From the NCBI GenBank assembly GCA_021234155.1, contig JAJEKV010000024.1, positions 11,880,913 through 11,944,912 of the forward strand: DNA of 64,000 nt. Reading direction: 5' to 3'. The notes below the pieces were generated by a model. It made no database searches. It was not told the origin of the DNA and was given only the letters and a program-made list of their open reading frames with translations. The DNA comes from Isoetes taiwanensis. Its lineage: Eukaryota > Streptophyta > Lycopodiopsida > Isoetales > Isoetaceae. The first letter of the stretch is position 1. Each line of letters opens with the position of its first letter. Below, piece after piece: positions 55,706-64,000 of this stretch. The translations under genes were made by a program, and so were the position numbers.

Positions 55706-55875
55706 TTAAACGGGAGCAAATCATTGAAACGAGAGCAAAAGGAATATTCCTCAAAGATTCCCTTTTTTTTAACAAAAAAGGGGGTAAAACGAGGTTAAAA
55801 AAAAAAAAGATGCATGAAATTCTATTTTGACCCCCTCCCCCCCCCAAATGACTAATTTTTTTTTGCAACGAAAGA
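55705..55875 (+). repeat. Left terminal inverted-repeat region
   Basis: ATTAAACGGGAG opens it. A second degenerate copy (GAAACGAGAGCAAA) follows 20 bp in. Then come a CAAAGATTCCC word, homopolymer runs of T, A and C, and GTGTCACTTTTC. Homopolymer tracts make exact alignment to the right end uncertain. Confidence 0.65.
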
Positions 55876-56078
55876 ATTGACTTTTTTAAAGTGTCACTTT
55901 TCTTAGCAAATAGAATGTTCTTAAAGTATGTTTTAAGAGAGAAACTCTAATTTCAGAGGATAAAATATTTAACAAAAAATTGAAGTAAGTCTGTAACTGA
56001 AACTGTAGTATTCTCAAAATTTGAAGATAGAATCTTCATATTCACATGCAAAATTCTGATCTTTTTCTAAGACTTCGA

Positions 56079-59000
56079 TTATGTGCAAAAGTGTGAGGAG
56101 TGATGAGAGAGGGATCCGGGGGCGTCTTCATATTCATTTATGCCATCGTCATCACCTTCACTTCTTTTACTGTCACTCGAGGAAGTGCTTGAGTTATCTT
56201 TCTCATCACTATCAACAGACGGTGAAGCATTGTCACCACCTTCTTCATCATCTTCTTCGTAATTACAAGCTTTTTTAAGCAAATTGATAGTCTTCCATAG
56301 ACGATTGTCAGATTTCAATTTAAAATCATAGCACAATATAGTCACGTCATTAAGGTTCAGCTTCGTCCCCCTACAACCCACCTTCTTGGACTTTCTCCCT
56401 TTTTCCTTGGCTTCTCATTTCTAACTCATATCTACCTTCAAAAGCATTTTTTCGAAAGCGTGTTGCAAGCCAATGAATCTTGAGTTTAGTGACTAAGCCT
56501 TCCTCCTTCAACGTGTCAAGCACTTTTGCTATCGAGCGATTACCCTTTGTCATCCTCCTCAGTCGGAAGAGCAATTAGCATACCTTTGGTAATTTCTGTG
56601 ATATTACCTTGAGGCTCATTCCTGCGTCTTGGTACATGACTCGGTCCTCCTCGTCTTCTCTCTGCCCAGTGCAAATGTAGCCTTGCTTGGACCTGCTTTG
56701 TCTTTGGGGTTGATGGAAGGTGTTATGCCATTGAAATGGTTCTTGCAACTGTCTTAGAGCTATATTTTGTACAACAATTTTCTGGTCGAGAAAGAAATTA
56801 CTCCACCACAAGCCTGAGAAAATTCCATTTTCAATGGCTTTTAAGGATGACTCTGGGGTACTTTTCTTCTGCTTGGACTCCTTAGGATTTTTGAGAGGAA
56901 GTTGCTCAACACGTTCTATGAAGGAAGTGTCTGGAATATATTTAAGGAAGCGTAATCCCTCTGGTGGACTCCAGTCCTTAGTTGTGGTATACTTCTTCCC
57001 CTGTAAGAAGCTTTGGCCATCCTTCAAGTAGAACTTGATATGATGTTGAAAGGTGAGATCATTCAACTTGTTCACGGCTTGTTCTCTGTTTTGAGCGTTG
57101 AGAGAAAACAAACTCTCTGAAATCAGCGATCTCTTTAAGAAGATCGACCAATCGGAGTAGGAGTGTAAGAATCTTCAATAATTCGAACTAAAGAAGGAAG
57201 ACAAAAAGCCTTCTTCCTTCTAAAGCGCCTGAAAAATCTCTGAACATTTGGTCAATCTGATCATGAGTGTGGCCTACAAGTAAGAAACCGAGCTTCACTT
57301 TTCTAGAGATCCCTAGCTCCACTAACATGGCACAGTACGCAAAGAGTGTTTGATTCTTGTTCTCCCTTGTAGTATTGTCAAGTTGCAGATAAAGCACTGG
57401 TGGTAATTGCTCTTGCTTCGCCTGGGACCTTGTTAAGAATTGTAATTGTGAGGTTCGGGTCACCATGCAAGTTTGGATACGTCAAAAATACTTTGCACCT
57501 TAGACTTCCTTTGAAGACCATAGCTCCTACAAGGTGGACCTTAACAAAACATTCCTCTGGCACATCTTTAGGAATGCTCAAGAAATGTGGTAGAGTTGTT
57601 TTTTTTTTGTCCATTCCATCAATCACAACAGACATGTATTGCAGTGGACGTTCAAGAGCTTTTTTTCTATGCTTGGCAAGCTTTCTTCTCTCTCTGGCTT
57701 GTTGTTCCACGATGTCCGGCAAGGTTACATTGCACAATATCTCGTAGAAGAAATCAGGTCAAAGCATTTTCTCCTAAACAAGTGAGAGATTGGAGAACAT
57801 GAACTTACTTCTTTCGACCTCTGTCTTTGCGCGGTTTCTCGTTGACTCTTTAATTACGCACACCTCGAGCAAAATGGACATTCTATGTTTTCTAGGAATT
57901 TTCACAAGACCGAATTCACTTTTCCACGGTCACGGTGAAGTGTGAGTAAGAGATGTCTTTGAAGGCGAGTGCAAGTCTCTTTGTACTCATTAAAAACATC
58001 TTTTGGTGATGTTATCGGTTAAATGATACATGTTGCTGTTAGGTAGCTTCTCACATGTTTCTCTAAAATATTTCTCTATCCATGACACAAAGCCAGCAAG
58101 GGCATGCATGGTTACAACTCTTCTTGGTCCACAATGATCATCGATTCTTTGGATTTTTGTCCGATCTTTTGTGTATTCTAGACATTACGGTAGACCCTAA
58201 ACGGTGGACAACCATAAAACATTTACGGCAAACTTCTTGACCGGTTAATGTAGTGCAAGAAGGTGTTAGCGGTCCGGTCTTACATGATAAGCTAAGTAGG
58301 CATTCTGGTGCCGCCAATGTCATGGAACCGTAGTTGTCTCTAATCGCTTTCGTAATTTAGCCATGTTAAATCTGTTGATGCAACCCAATGAGCAGCATTT
58401 AGTTCTCAAAAGTCTCCTCATTTTGTGTTCATCCATAAGATTTCTTCTTCTTCTGAGAGGAGCAAGCCCTCAAACCAAAATCCACCTTGAATTTCTTTGA
58501 AGATTGGGTGGAGAACATGTAATCTCTTTGTTCCTCGTTGGTGTCTTCATCTTCGATGAAACTTCTACTCTGGGGTGACTTCCTCTGTCCCGAGTGGTGT
58601 GCTTGTAGAGGAAAACAGACCCGCGTGAAGTTGTTCCCTAATAGGCGGGGTACAAAGATGTTAAAGGATGGTGATGGCCCATAAGAGGTTGTGGCATCAC
58701 CGTTCTTGTACCATCTTGAAAAGGAGTTCTTGCAAACATCTCCTTTAGAGCGGACCGGAATTTCGCAAATCCATGTGTCACAACCGTTGTTGTGTGAAGA
58801 GGAGTGCATCTTTGGAGCGTCGTCCTCATTTGTAGTGAAGTCCCGGTGAGAGAAATTGTAGTGAATCTCCACGGTCTTACATGTTTTCTGTGTTCCTTGT
58901 ATGTTTGCACGAAGGGGGCGAAACTACAAAAGGGGGGGGTAGCTTGTTCTTGAGCACCCTTTGTTGTGGAGCTTCTGTAGGTCCGGGGGATGGAACGAAG

Positions 59001-59237
59001 GGTGGTGGCAGCATGCTCCGAACTGGTGGTGATGCTTTGGAAGGAGATCCCAGTGTCAAGTCTACTGGACTTGGTGACGGTTGGAAGGGTGGTGGAAGTC
59101 ACATTACGTCTTTGGACTCGGTGTCTCTTCAAGAAGCAAGAACGATGAAGTAGAGGTAGGAGTCGGAGAATACCGGTCTTCAGAAGAAAAGACGTTGGTC
59201 CCGAGTGTGTCCTCAGAACTAGACGAGCTTGAGACAA
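56079..59237 (-). pseudogene. Transposase-like protein of the 8-kb element
   Basis: Read downward from 59237, several frames give one long protein. A Pro/Ser-rich N-terminal region is followed by DTWICEIPVRSKGDVCKNSF (58780-58720) and a Cys/His-rich part with GQEVCRKCFMVVHRLGSTVMSRI (58240-58170). Then come HALAGFVSWIEKYFRETCEK (about 58100-58040), YMSVVIDGMDKKKTTLPHF (Asp codon about 57619), QLPPVLYLQLDNTTRENKN (Asp 57378, Glu 57363), KLGFLLVGHTHDQIDQMF (Asp 57252), a fold-end block (LTFQHHIKFYLKDGQSFLQG...PPEGLRFLKYIP) and an acidic Ser/Asp/Glu tail (56300-56100). The spacing of acidic residues suggests an RNase H-fold nuclease. I associate the LDN..ENKN and GHTHxxIDQMF pair with repetitive proteins carrying the DUF7869-type domain in animals; that name needs checking. 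At least four frame changes occur; some may be introns. Confidence 0.6.
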
Positions 59238-59666
59238 CGAAAGGTGGTGGAAGTTTGTTGACGAAGCGGTTTGTCATCTTAAGAACTGCAAAGCGATTGT
59301 AGAGTTTAGAGAATGTTTCTCTCTTCGCAGAGCTTTTCTTATTCCGAATACAAGCCCGCTAGTACAAGTAGAAGTTCACCGCAACAATTAAGCGAAAGGC
59401 AAACTAAAAGCTATTCCCGAATACACTAGAGCAGAACAGTAAGGCCAAACGTATTCCACTTCACATAGAAAACGAGCAAGACGGAATGGACACCTTTAAA
59501 AGGAAATTCTAGCGCCCTCGGTTCATGTATTCCAGTCCTCTCCTCAAATTAAGCCGGCGCCCGCCAAATCGAATATAATATTCAGAGACTGTATTCCGTT
59601 CCACATAGAGAAGACATGGACAGGTGAGCAACTAAGTACAACGTACCATCATTTTTTAGTTTGTTT

Positions 59667-59847
59667 CTTATTCTGGAATACAGTTTTGCCTTCGCGTGAA
59701 GGCAAAAGTGTATTCCGGAATACACTTTACGCCAAAGTGCGCCAAAGTGTATTCCGGAATACACTTTCGCCTTAGCGCGAATGCGAAAGTGTATTCCGGA
59801 ATACACTTTTGCCTTCGCGTGAAGGCGAAAGTGTATTCCGGAATACA
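59667..59847. repeat. Palindrome array 1, between the divergent genes
   Basis: TGTATTCCGGAATACA starts at 59709, 59748, 59790 and 59832, preceded by a variant (TATTCTGGAATACA) in register at 59667. Spacings are 42, 39, 42 and 42 bp. The spacers are themselves inverted repeats (GCCTTCGCGTGAAGGC), so the whole array can fold. Looser copies occur further left (about 59337, 59415, 59590) and right (60025). Confidence 0.9.
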
Positions 59848-60080
59848 CTTTAGTGACTTTAGGTTTTTAAAGGACGATTCTTTTGAATTTTTTCTTGAAT
59901 TTAGGGCGTTTTTTCTGCTTTCTAGACATGTTTCGGCCTGTTTTTTGGTCAAGGAAGCATTGTTGTTTTGGTCATTTTGTCCTCTTTTTGTACTCTTTTT
60001 GTCATTTTCTCAAGTCATTTTGTATTCTGGAATAGTTTTAATGCCAGTGTTTTCACTAAAAAGAAGTTTTTACACACATT

Positions 60081-61463
60081 TTGTACAGGCAAGATGGCAG
60101 CAAGAAACATCACAAGAAGACCATTAAAATCGGTCAGAAACCGCACCCACAGAGACGGGTTGATGAAACTGCTACGCCTGCGATTTACGAGAACTACCAA
60201 ACTCAGTGGTTCTTCACAAGGGGTACAAGTGGAAAGTACAGCACCCTTACGTTCTTACATGTCTGTCGGAGTGCTGGTTCAAAAAGGTACGATGACAGAG
60301 AATTTGTCTGCATGGGAACCATTCAAGCTGTGAGTGAAGTAGCTGGGGAGTCGGGACAACGCGGGAGACTGTCTTTCGCGACATCTCAAGGTTTCATTCA
60401 TGTTGATGAAGCCTATTTTAGATTGGTGAAAGTAAATCCACCGGCACTTTACAAGTATTGTTCTCACTATATCAACAAGAAATCGCTTATGTCCATAATC
60501 AATGCCGTTCGTAGCACACAAAGCGAGGAGTTCCCCCATAGCGAATTAGAGCACGGGGAAGAGGAAGATCAAGGGAATTTATCAGGGAGTCCATCACGGT
60601 CTGCGAGCCCATCCGTGAGTTCATCAGGTTCGGAAGAGCAGCCACCTCCACCACCGTCAAAGAAGCAGAGGCAAACCGTAGCTGCTAAAGAGCCTAAGAA
60701 AAGAAAAACGGCTATCATTGAAACAGAAGATGCTCCTGAGGATGCACACAAGAAGAAGAAGGGGAAAGGCAAAGCACATGGCGTTGCCATCAAAGAAAAA
60801 AAGGTTGATAAAACAGCAGAAAAAATGGAAGAGATAAACCTGCACAAATTTGTGCAAGGTGTCATTTATTTGCCGGTCACATCTATGAAGCTTCCTCCAA
60901 AAAATGAAGCTGGTGAACGACCACTGCAGGTTCGAAAGATATATGCAGACCATCTGAGGAACCTCAAGGACAGAATCCGGAGCAATCCCAATGCACATGT
61001 TGCTCCAATTGTTGTTCTTGTTGATAGAGAGCAGTGCACAACTCCTGCAGAGTACGATAGAGAAAATGCGGACACATATACGCATTATGTTTTGGGTGGG
61101 AACCACAGCTTTAAGGCAAGGAGGCAATTATACAAAGAAAAAAAGAATCCTAGGTACTTGTCTGTTCTCTGTGCAGTCTACTGTGGTTTGACCGACGAGG
61201 AAGCCAAAATCGTTGCCAACACTCACAACGCTGACAACGAGTACAAGTTAAAAATGAGCTTTGTCGACAAAATCAGATTCATGCACAGAGAATATGTCAT
61301 CTTCAAGGAGAAGTACGGAGAGGATCTCAAAAAGCCACAGTACTCCCTTGAACTTAAAGAAGCTTGTGCCATTGAGTGTTGCCTTAAATACGACGAGGCG
61401 AACAAACGGGCATCACTCATTGGTCATGACAATTGGTTTCAGCTAGCGTTCAGGGATGGCCGG
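60081..61463 (+). CDS. ParB-like domain exon of the ParB-methyltransferase gene
   Basis: The frame is open from 60060; the listed start is not an ATG. A TTTGTACAG acceptor at 60088 suggests an earlier, unseen first exon; the first in-frame ATG is near 60312. N-terminal part: a compact domain (TQWFFTRGTSGKYSTLTFLH...FVCMGTIQAVSEVAGESGQ). Middle: Ser/Pro and Lys-rich linker with nuclear-localisation-like basic runs (PSKKQRQ, EPKKRKT, KKKKGKGK). C-terminal part: a ParB/Srx-like domain, with VIYLPVTSMKLPP, RPLQVRKIYADHLRNLKDRI, HVAPIVVLVD, the signature HYVLGGNHSFKARRQL, and AVYCGLTDEEAKIVANTHNA. In bacteria and phages this domain is often N-terminal to a DNA methyltransferase, and the same order is found here. 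Exon 1 ends at CGG 61461-61463 with donor GTAAGG. Confidence 0.8.
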
Positions 61464-61536
61464 GTAAGGTTACAGGCGTATTCCAGAATAAGATTTAGTG
61501 TACAACTAGCTTCTAAGTTTTTTTCTTTGTTTGCAG
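61464..61536 (+). other. Intron 1 of the ParB-methyltransferase gene
   Basis: GTAAGG...TTTGCAG, 73 bp. Removing it joins FRDGR to IWELQNEIFNMF in frame. It contains one copy of the palindrome-like word GTATTCCAGAATAAG (about 61477). Confidence 0.75.
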
Positions 61537-62301
61537 ATCTGGGAGCTCCAAAACGAAATATTTAATATGTTTGAGCGCGGTGAGCTAAAGAGTAAGGGAA
61601 AGGTGTCGGAGAAGAAGAAAGGCAGCGACGTGCCAAAGAAAGAAATGACCATCACTGTCTTGAGGGAGATGCAGGGGTTCACTGACACAGAATTACTAGA
61701 ACAGCTTCTGCAAAAGGTGGTGAACAAGGAGTTCACACTTGAAGAAATGTCGAAGGAGTTGCACAAGTAAGCATTAAATCGTTGCTGCCTTTTCACTTGT
61801 AGAATTCTGGTGCTCCTGGAAATGCTTTCTCACCCTCGAGGGAACGAAAGTGTATTCCAGAATACACCTTCTCACTTCTTGTAGTGTAAAAGTGTATTCC
61901 AGAATACACTTCTACTCCTTTGAGTCAGCGACAACGTATTCTGGAATACACACTCTAACTTGTTGCGTTGTAGAAGTGTATTCCAGAATACACTTTCGGT
62001 CCTTCTTTGCAGTTAAAGTGTATTCTGGAATACACTGCTGCAACAAGAAAAATATTGTTTACAGCGCTTGTATTCTAGAATAACTTTAGGTGGCAGGAAG
62101 ATGGTTTACTTCACGTTTTCTCTTTTCAACTGCTAAAAAGGTTGTGGTTTTCTTTCTAGCCAAAAAAATGTTATCACCTGCCAGACATGTCTGATGGAGC
62201 AACTCAACGTGAAGACGTGGGAGAGGTGCAAGGAGCTTTATCCCATAGCTACATCCGACGAGCGTATGCTTCAAAGATGCGCACCAAATTTTGAAGGATG
62301 G
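61537..62301 (+). CDS. Linker exons 2 and 3, with array-bearing intron
   Basis: Exon 2 (61537-61766) reads IWELQNEIFNMFERGELKSK, then basic residues, then TVLREMQGFTDTELLEQLLQ, a helical linker. If unspliced it would stop at TAA 61768-61770. The donor CAA/GTAAGC at 61767 and acceptor TTTCTAG at 62159 join it in frame to exon 3 (62160-62301): NVITCQTCLMEQLNVKTWER, CKELYPIATSDERMLQRC, PNFEGW, then donor GTACTG. Two CxxC/C pairs may bind zinc. Intron 2 (61767-62159) holds array 2. A separate gene starting at the downstream ATG is possible but less likely. Confidence 0.55.
61851..62034. repeat. Palindrome array 2, inside intron 2
   Basis: TGTATTCCAGAATACA or TGTATTCTGGAATACA-type units begin at 61851, 61893, 61935 (CGTATTCT...), 61977 and 62019, each exactly 42 bp apart; a sixth, weaker unit (TGTATTCTAGAATAAC) starts at 62069. 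Centre dinucleotide is CA or TG here, against CG in array 1. Spacers differ from each other, so the palindrome and its phase are what is kept. Confidence 0.9.
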
Positions 62302-62359
62302 GTACTGACTAAACACGCCATACTTTACTTGTCTCTCGCCTCAATCTCCCCTTTGTTTG

Positions 62360-63620
62360 CGTAACAAGAAGAAAAATAAGGACCCCTGAAGGTTTCATGC
62401 ACCTCGTCGGTGCACGAGAAGAAAGAACAACACCGGCGAGAGGGAGAACGCTAGATGTGGAGCCTTCCGACTGTGAAAAGTTTAATTTGTTTGACCAAAA
62501 TAATTTGTTTTCCATCATTCACGGGGGCCCGCACTAAATTGGTTGGGACGGGTAAAACCCGCGGATTTCACACCGGTGATTGCGGACCTTCCTTATGGCT
62601 TTAAACTAAAGGACGGTAGTTATGACGATCAGCCTTTTAAATTTTCAGAGTTTAACGCTTTTAAATCGACGGACATCAAACAAGTCACAACGGCCAAGCA
62701 TCCGGGCGTCTTGTCGTGTTTCACTCGAGCATGCAATCCGCCTTGTGGAGTCCACGTTTAAAAATCACTTCGGATCCCGGTGCAAAGTTGGTTATGAGAA
62801 TTTGGTTTGGTGAGTACTTTATTCTGGAATACGTTGGGCTTGTTTCTTCTTTTTGTTTTAGTTTTCTATTCCGAGAATATAATTGCCTTTGACTTGTTCT
62901 CTTTGTTTGTTTTTGTTCTTTTTTGCTTAGTGACACCACTCTAATTTCTCTGTGTACAAAACAAATATAAACTACCATGGCGGCGGACCGAGGTTGCTGA
63001 GTAAGGTTGAATACCTCCATGTTGCTTACTGGAGTTTCGATGGAAAACGCACCATGGAGCATTTTAACACAGCAGCATGCCAGAATTTTTCTAATGTGTT
63101 GGAATTTCCAGTTGTGCTTCAAAAGCTACAGGGACCCTAGTGCACAAGGTAGAATTGTTAATCACTACCGTAAGCCTCAAAAGCTAATCAACCATCTCCT
63201 AGACATGTTTTCACGCCCGTGAGATTGGGTGCTTGATGCCTTCTCGGCTCGGGTACAACAATAGCTTGTGCACTTAGGAAGGGCCGAATTGTGTAGCAAA
63301 GGACATTGATAAAGAAGTCGCGGCAATTCATCAAGATGAGACTGGCAGCCTTGCCTACCCTACCGATGAGCACCAAGAGTTAGGGGGCCAAATCCTCATC
63401 CGATTTTGCCAAGTGACCTCTTCGAGATACATGACCTCCATTCACTAGCTCTTTAGAGGATGAAGCTACTTTTGCAGAAAAAAGAAGTGGCACTAGCTAC
63501 CATTCCCCAAGACACCTGCAGTAGACAAGGGTAAGGCACAAGAAAAGGATCGGACTCTGAGAATCCGGCAATGAGAAAACAAGCAAAAAGCATGATGAAG
63601 ACTTCGATTTGGACCTTTAG
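62360..63620 (+). pseudogene. Beta-class DNA amino-methyltransferase part of the gene
   Basis: An upstream exon has FNLFDQNNLFSIIHGG, then VIADLPYGFKLKDGSYDDQP (motif IV, DLPY for DPPY, 62585-62599), VTTAKH, and one frame off HAIRLVESTFKNHFGSRCKV, GYENLVW at a GTGAGT donor (about 62814). The next exon has YKTNINYHGGGPRLLSKVEY, LHVAYWSFDGKRTMEHFN, then NHYRKPQKLINHLLDMFSRP (motif X-like) and DWVLDAF/GSGTTIACALRKGR (motif I, SAM binding, 63223-63290), NCVAKDIDKEVAAIH. The end reads NEKTSKKHDEDFDLDL, stop 63618-63620. Motif IV before motif I is the permuted, beta-type order of N6-adenine/N4-cytosine enzymes. At least three one-base frame changes are seen (about 62730, 63240, 63293), so this copy is inactive unless they are assembly errors. 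Confidence 0.7.
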
Positions 63621-63819
63621 TCTGTCTTTTCCAAAAAACATTAATACTGACCACCATGTGATGTTACAAATTGTGTCATTGAAACACTCTTCATTATATA
63701 ATAATTATTTTATTCACTACATTCTGGTGTTTTCAAGATAGTATTTTTTGAGAATACAAAAGCATGTCTAAATTCTTCCCTTTTCAAGTGTTGGTTTTGG
63801 CAAAATCCAAGTTCTTTTA

Positions 63820-63962
63820 CACTAGGGGGGCAAAAAGGAGGTAAAAAAAAATTAAGCCTACTGGAATTCCCAATTAGAAGGAAAAAAGTGTCATTTTCTA
63901 GATCAGGCTGTTTTTTTCAAGGGAATCTTTGAAACGGGAGTGCTGCAACACTCCCGTTTAAT
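63820..63962 (-). repeat. Right terminal inverted-repeat region with end hairpin
   Basis: The last 31 bases contain AAACGGGAGTG-CTGCAA-CACTCCCGTTT (63932-63959), an 11-bp-arm hairpin, so the terminal sequence is present in both orientations at this end. Inward lie CAAGGGAATCTTTG (inverse of the left CAAAGATTCCC) and a purine-rich GGAGGTAAAAAAAAATTA block. Confidence 0.7.
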
Positions 63963-64000
63963 TTGCAATCATGTTTGTTGCTCTCTTTTTGTTTGGGTCC
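63962..64000 (+). mobile_element. Probable continuation of the interrupted LINE 3' UTR
   Basis: TTTGTTTGGGTCC at the window edge lines up with the sequence before the conserved CATAGGCC/GATAGGCC in the other LINE 3' ends. The window stops before that motif, so this is inferred from a short match. Confidence 0.45.

Larger units (their letters stand above)
55710..63957. mobile_element. TTAA-bounded DNA transposon carrying a ParB-methyltransferase gene
   Basis: The ends ACGGGAG (55710-55716) and CTCCCGT (63951-63957) are inverted and each is bordered outside by TTAA; ATTAAACGGGAG/CTCCCGTTTAAT is a 12-bp perfect inverted repeat. Further inward matches include CAAAGATTCCCTT at both ends, in opposite sense, and AAGTGTCACTTTT at the left against AAAAGTGTCATTTTC at the right. 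Length is 8248 bp. It interrupts a LINE 3' UTR, which supports insertion as a unit. Contents: minus-strand transposase-like gene, bidirectional palindrome array, plus-strand ParB-methyltransferase gene with a second array in an intron. TTAA target sites are used by piggyBac and Kolobok-type elements, but the coding content resembles neither as far as I can see. Confidence 0.75.

Noticed and set aside
59700-62080. A CRISPR array explanation for the regular repeats
   Set aside because: Units are perfect palindromes with short, partly symmetric spacers in a spliced eukaryotic gene region; no cas genes; plant context.
55710-63957. Assignment of the 8-kb element to piggyBac because of TTAA
   Set aside because: The ends do not begin with the CCY-type motif of piggyBac and the transposase-like motifs differ; TTAA alone is not diagnostic.
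1-64000. Bacterial or phage origin because of the ParB and methyltransferase domains
   Set aside because: The gene has GT-AG introns and nuclear-localisation-like runs and lies nested in a plant LINE; everything around it is plant DNA.

Overview
This is nuclear DNA of a land plant. The plant origin rests on plant-specific gene families: PPR-PLS, bulb-lectin and LRR-malectin receptor proteins, CHUP1, COP1 and a CENH3-like histone. Long AT-rich intergenic stretches, old nested LINE, Gypsy, hAT, Harbinger and Helitron remains, and few intact genes suggest a large seed-plant genome, possibly a gymnosperm. That last step is inference; no organelle or bacterial segment is seen.

Layout. 1-2.5 kb holds a frameshifted PIF/Harbinger transposase. 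2.6-10 kb holds tandem duplications, a Helitron 3' end and decayed pieces of ordinary plant genes (CHUP1-like, a condensation-domain acyltransferase-like protein, an unknown gene). 10-13.5 kb holds a GC palindrome, a tRNA-derived piece, a PPR relic joined in frame to the C-terminal half of histone H2B, and a bulb-lectin exon. 13.5-25 kb is gene-poor, with a second Helitron end, minisatellites, a 178-bp direct repeat present twice 5.3 kb apart, and a COP1 WD40 relic. 25.4-31 kb is LINE material.

31.2-34.1 kb is the only clearly intact gene: a two-exon LRR-malectin receptor-like kinase with a non-RD (HCD) catalytic loop. A DEAD-box helicase relic follows. 35.8-39.8 kb is unusual. Two gene cassettes each have a pair of about 67-bp long hairpins and a TATA box upstream. 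The first encodes a damaged CENH3-like histone with an exact H3-type N-terminal tail (MARTKQTAR) and a long charged insertion. The second encodes an unknown acidic protein. 39.9-44.9 kb is a Gypsy chromovirus with gag joined directly to integrase, a chromodomain, a duplicated polypurine tract and a 1.58-kb 3' LTR. 45-55.7 kb is L1-type LINE relics, a non-autonomous hAT element with an 8-bp target duplication, an LTR fragment, a LINE insertion with a 17-bp target duplication, and a second LINE of the 25-kb family.

55.7-63.96 kb is the most interesting part: an approximately 8.25-kb DNA element with inverted ends between TTAA sites, inserted into the 3' UTR of the LINE beside it. On the minus strand it encodes a transposase-like protein (VIDGMD, LDN..ENKN and GHTHDQIDQMF motifs). 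On the plus strand it encodes a multi-exon gene with a ParB-like domain followed by a beta-class (permuted) DNA amino-methyltransferase domain. Two arrays of a 16-bp palindrome (TGTATTCCGGAATACA and TGTATTCYRGAATACA), mostly at exact 42-bp spacing, lie in the divergent intergenic region and in an intron. My working hypothesis is a eukaryotic transposon that carries a ParB-methyltransferase with its own repeated DNA-binding or modification sites.
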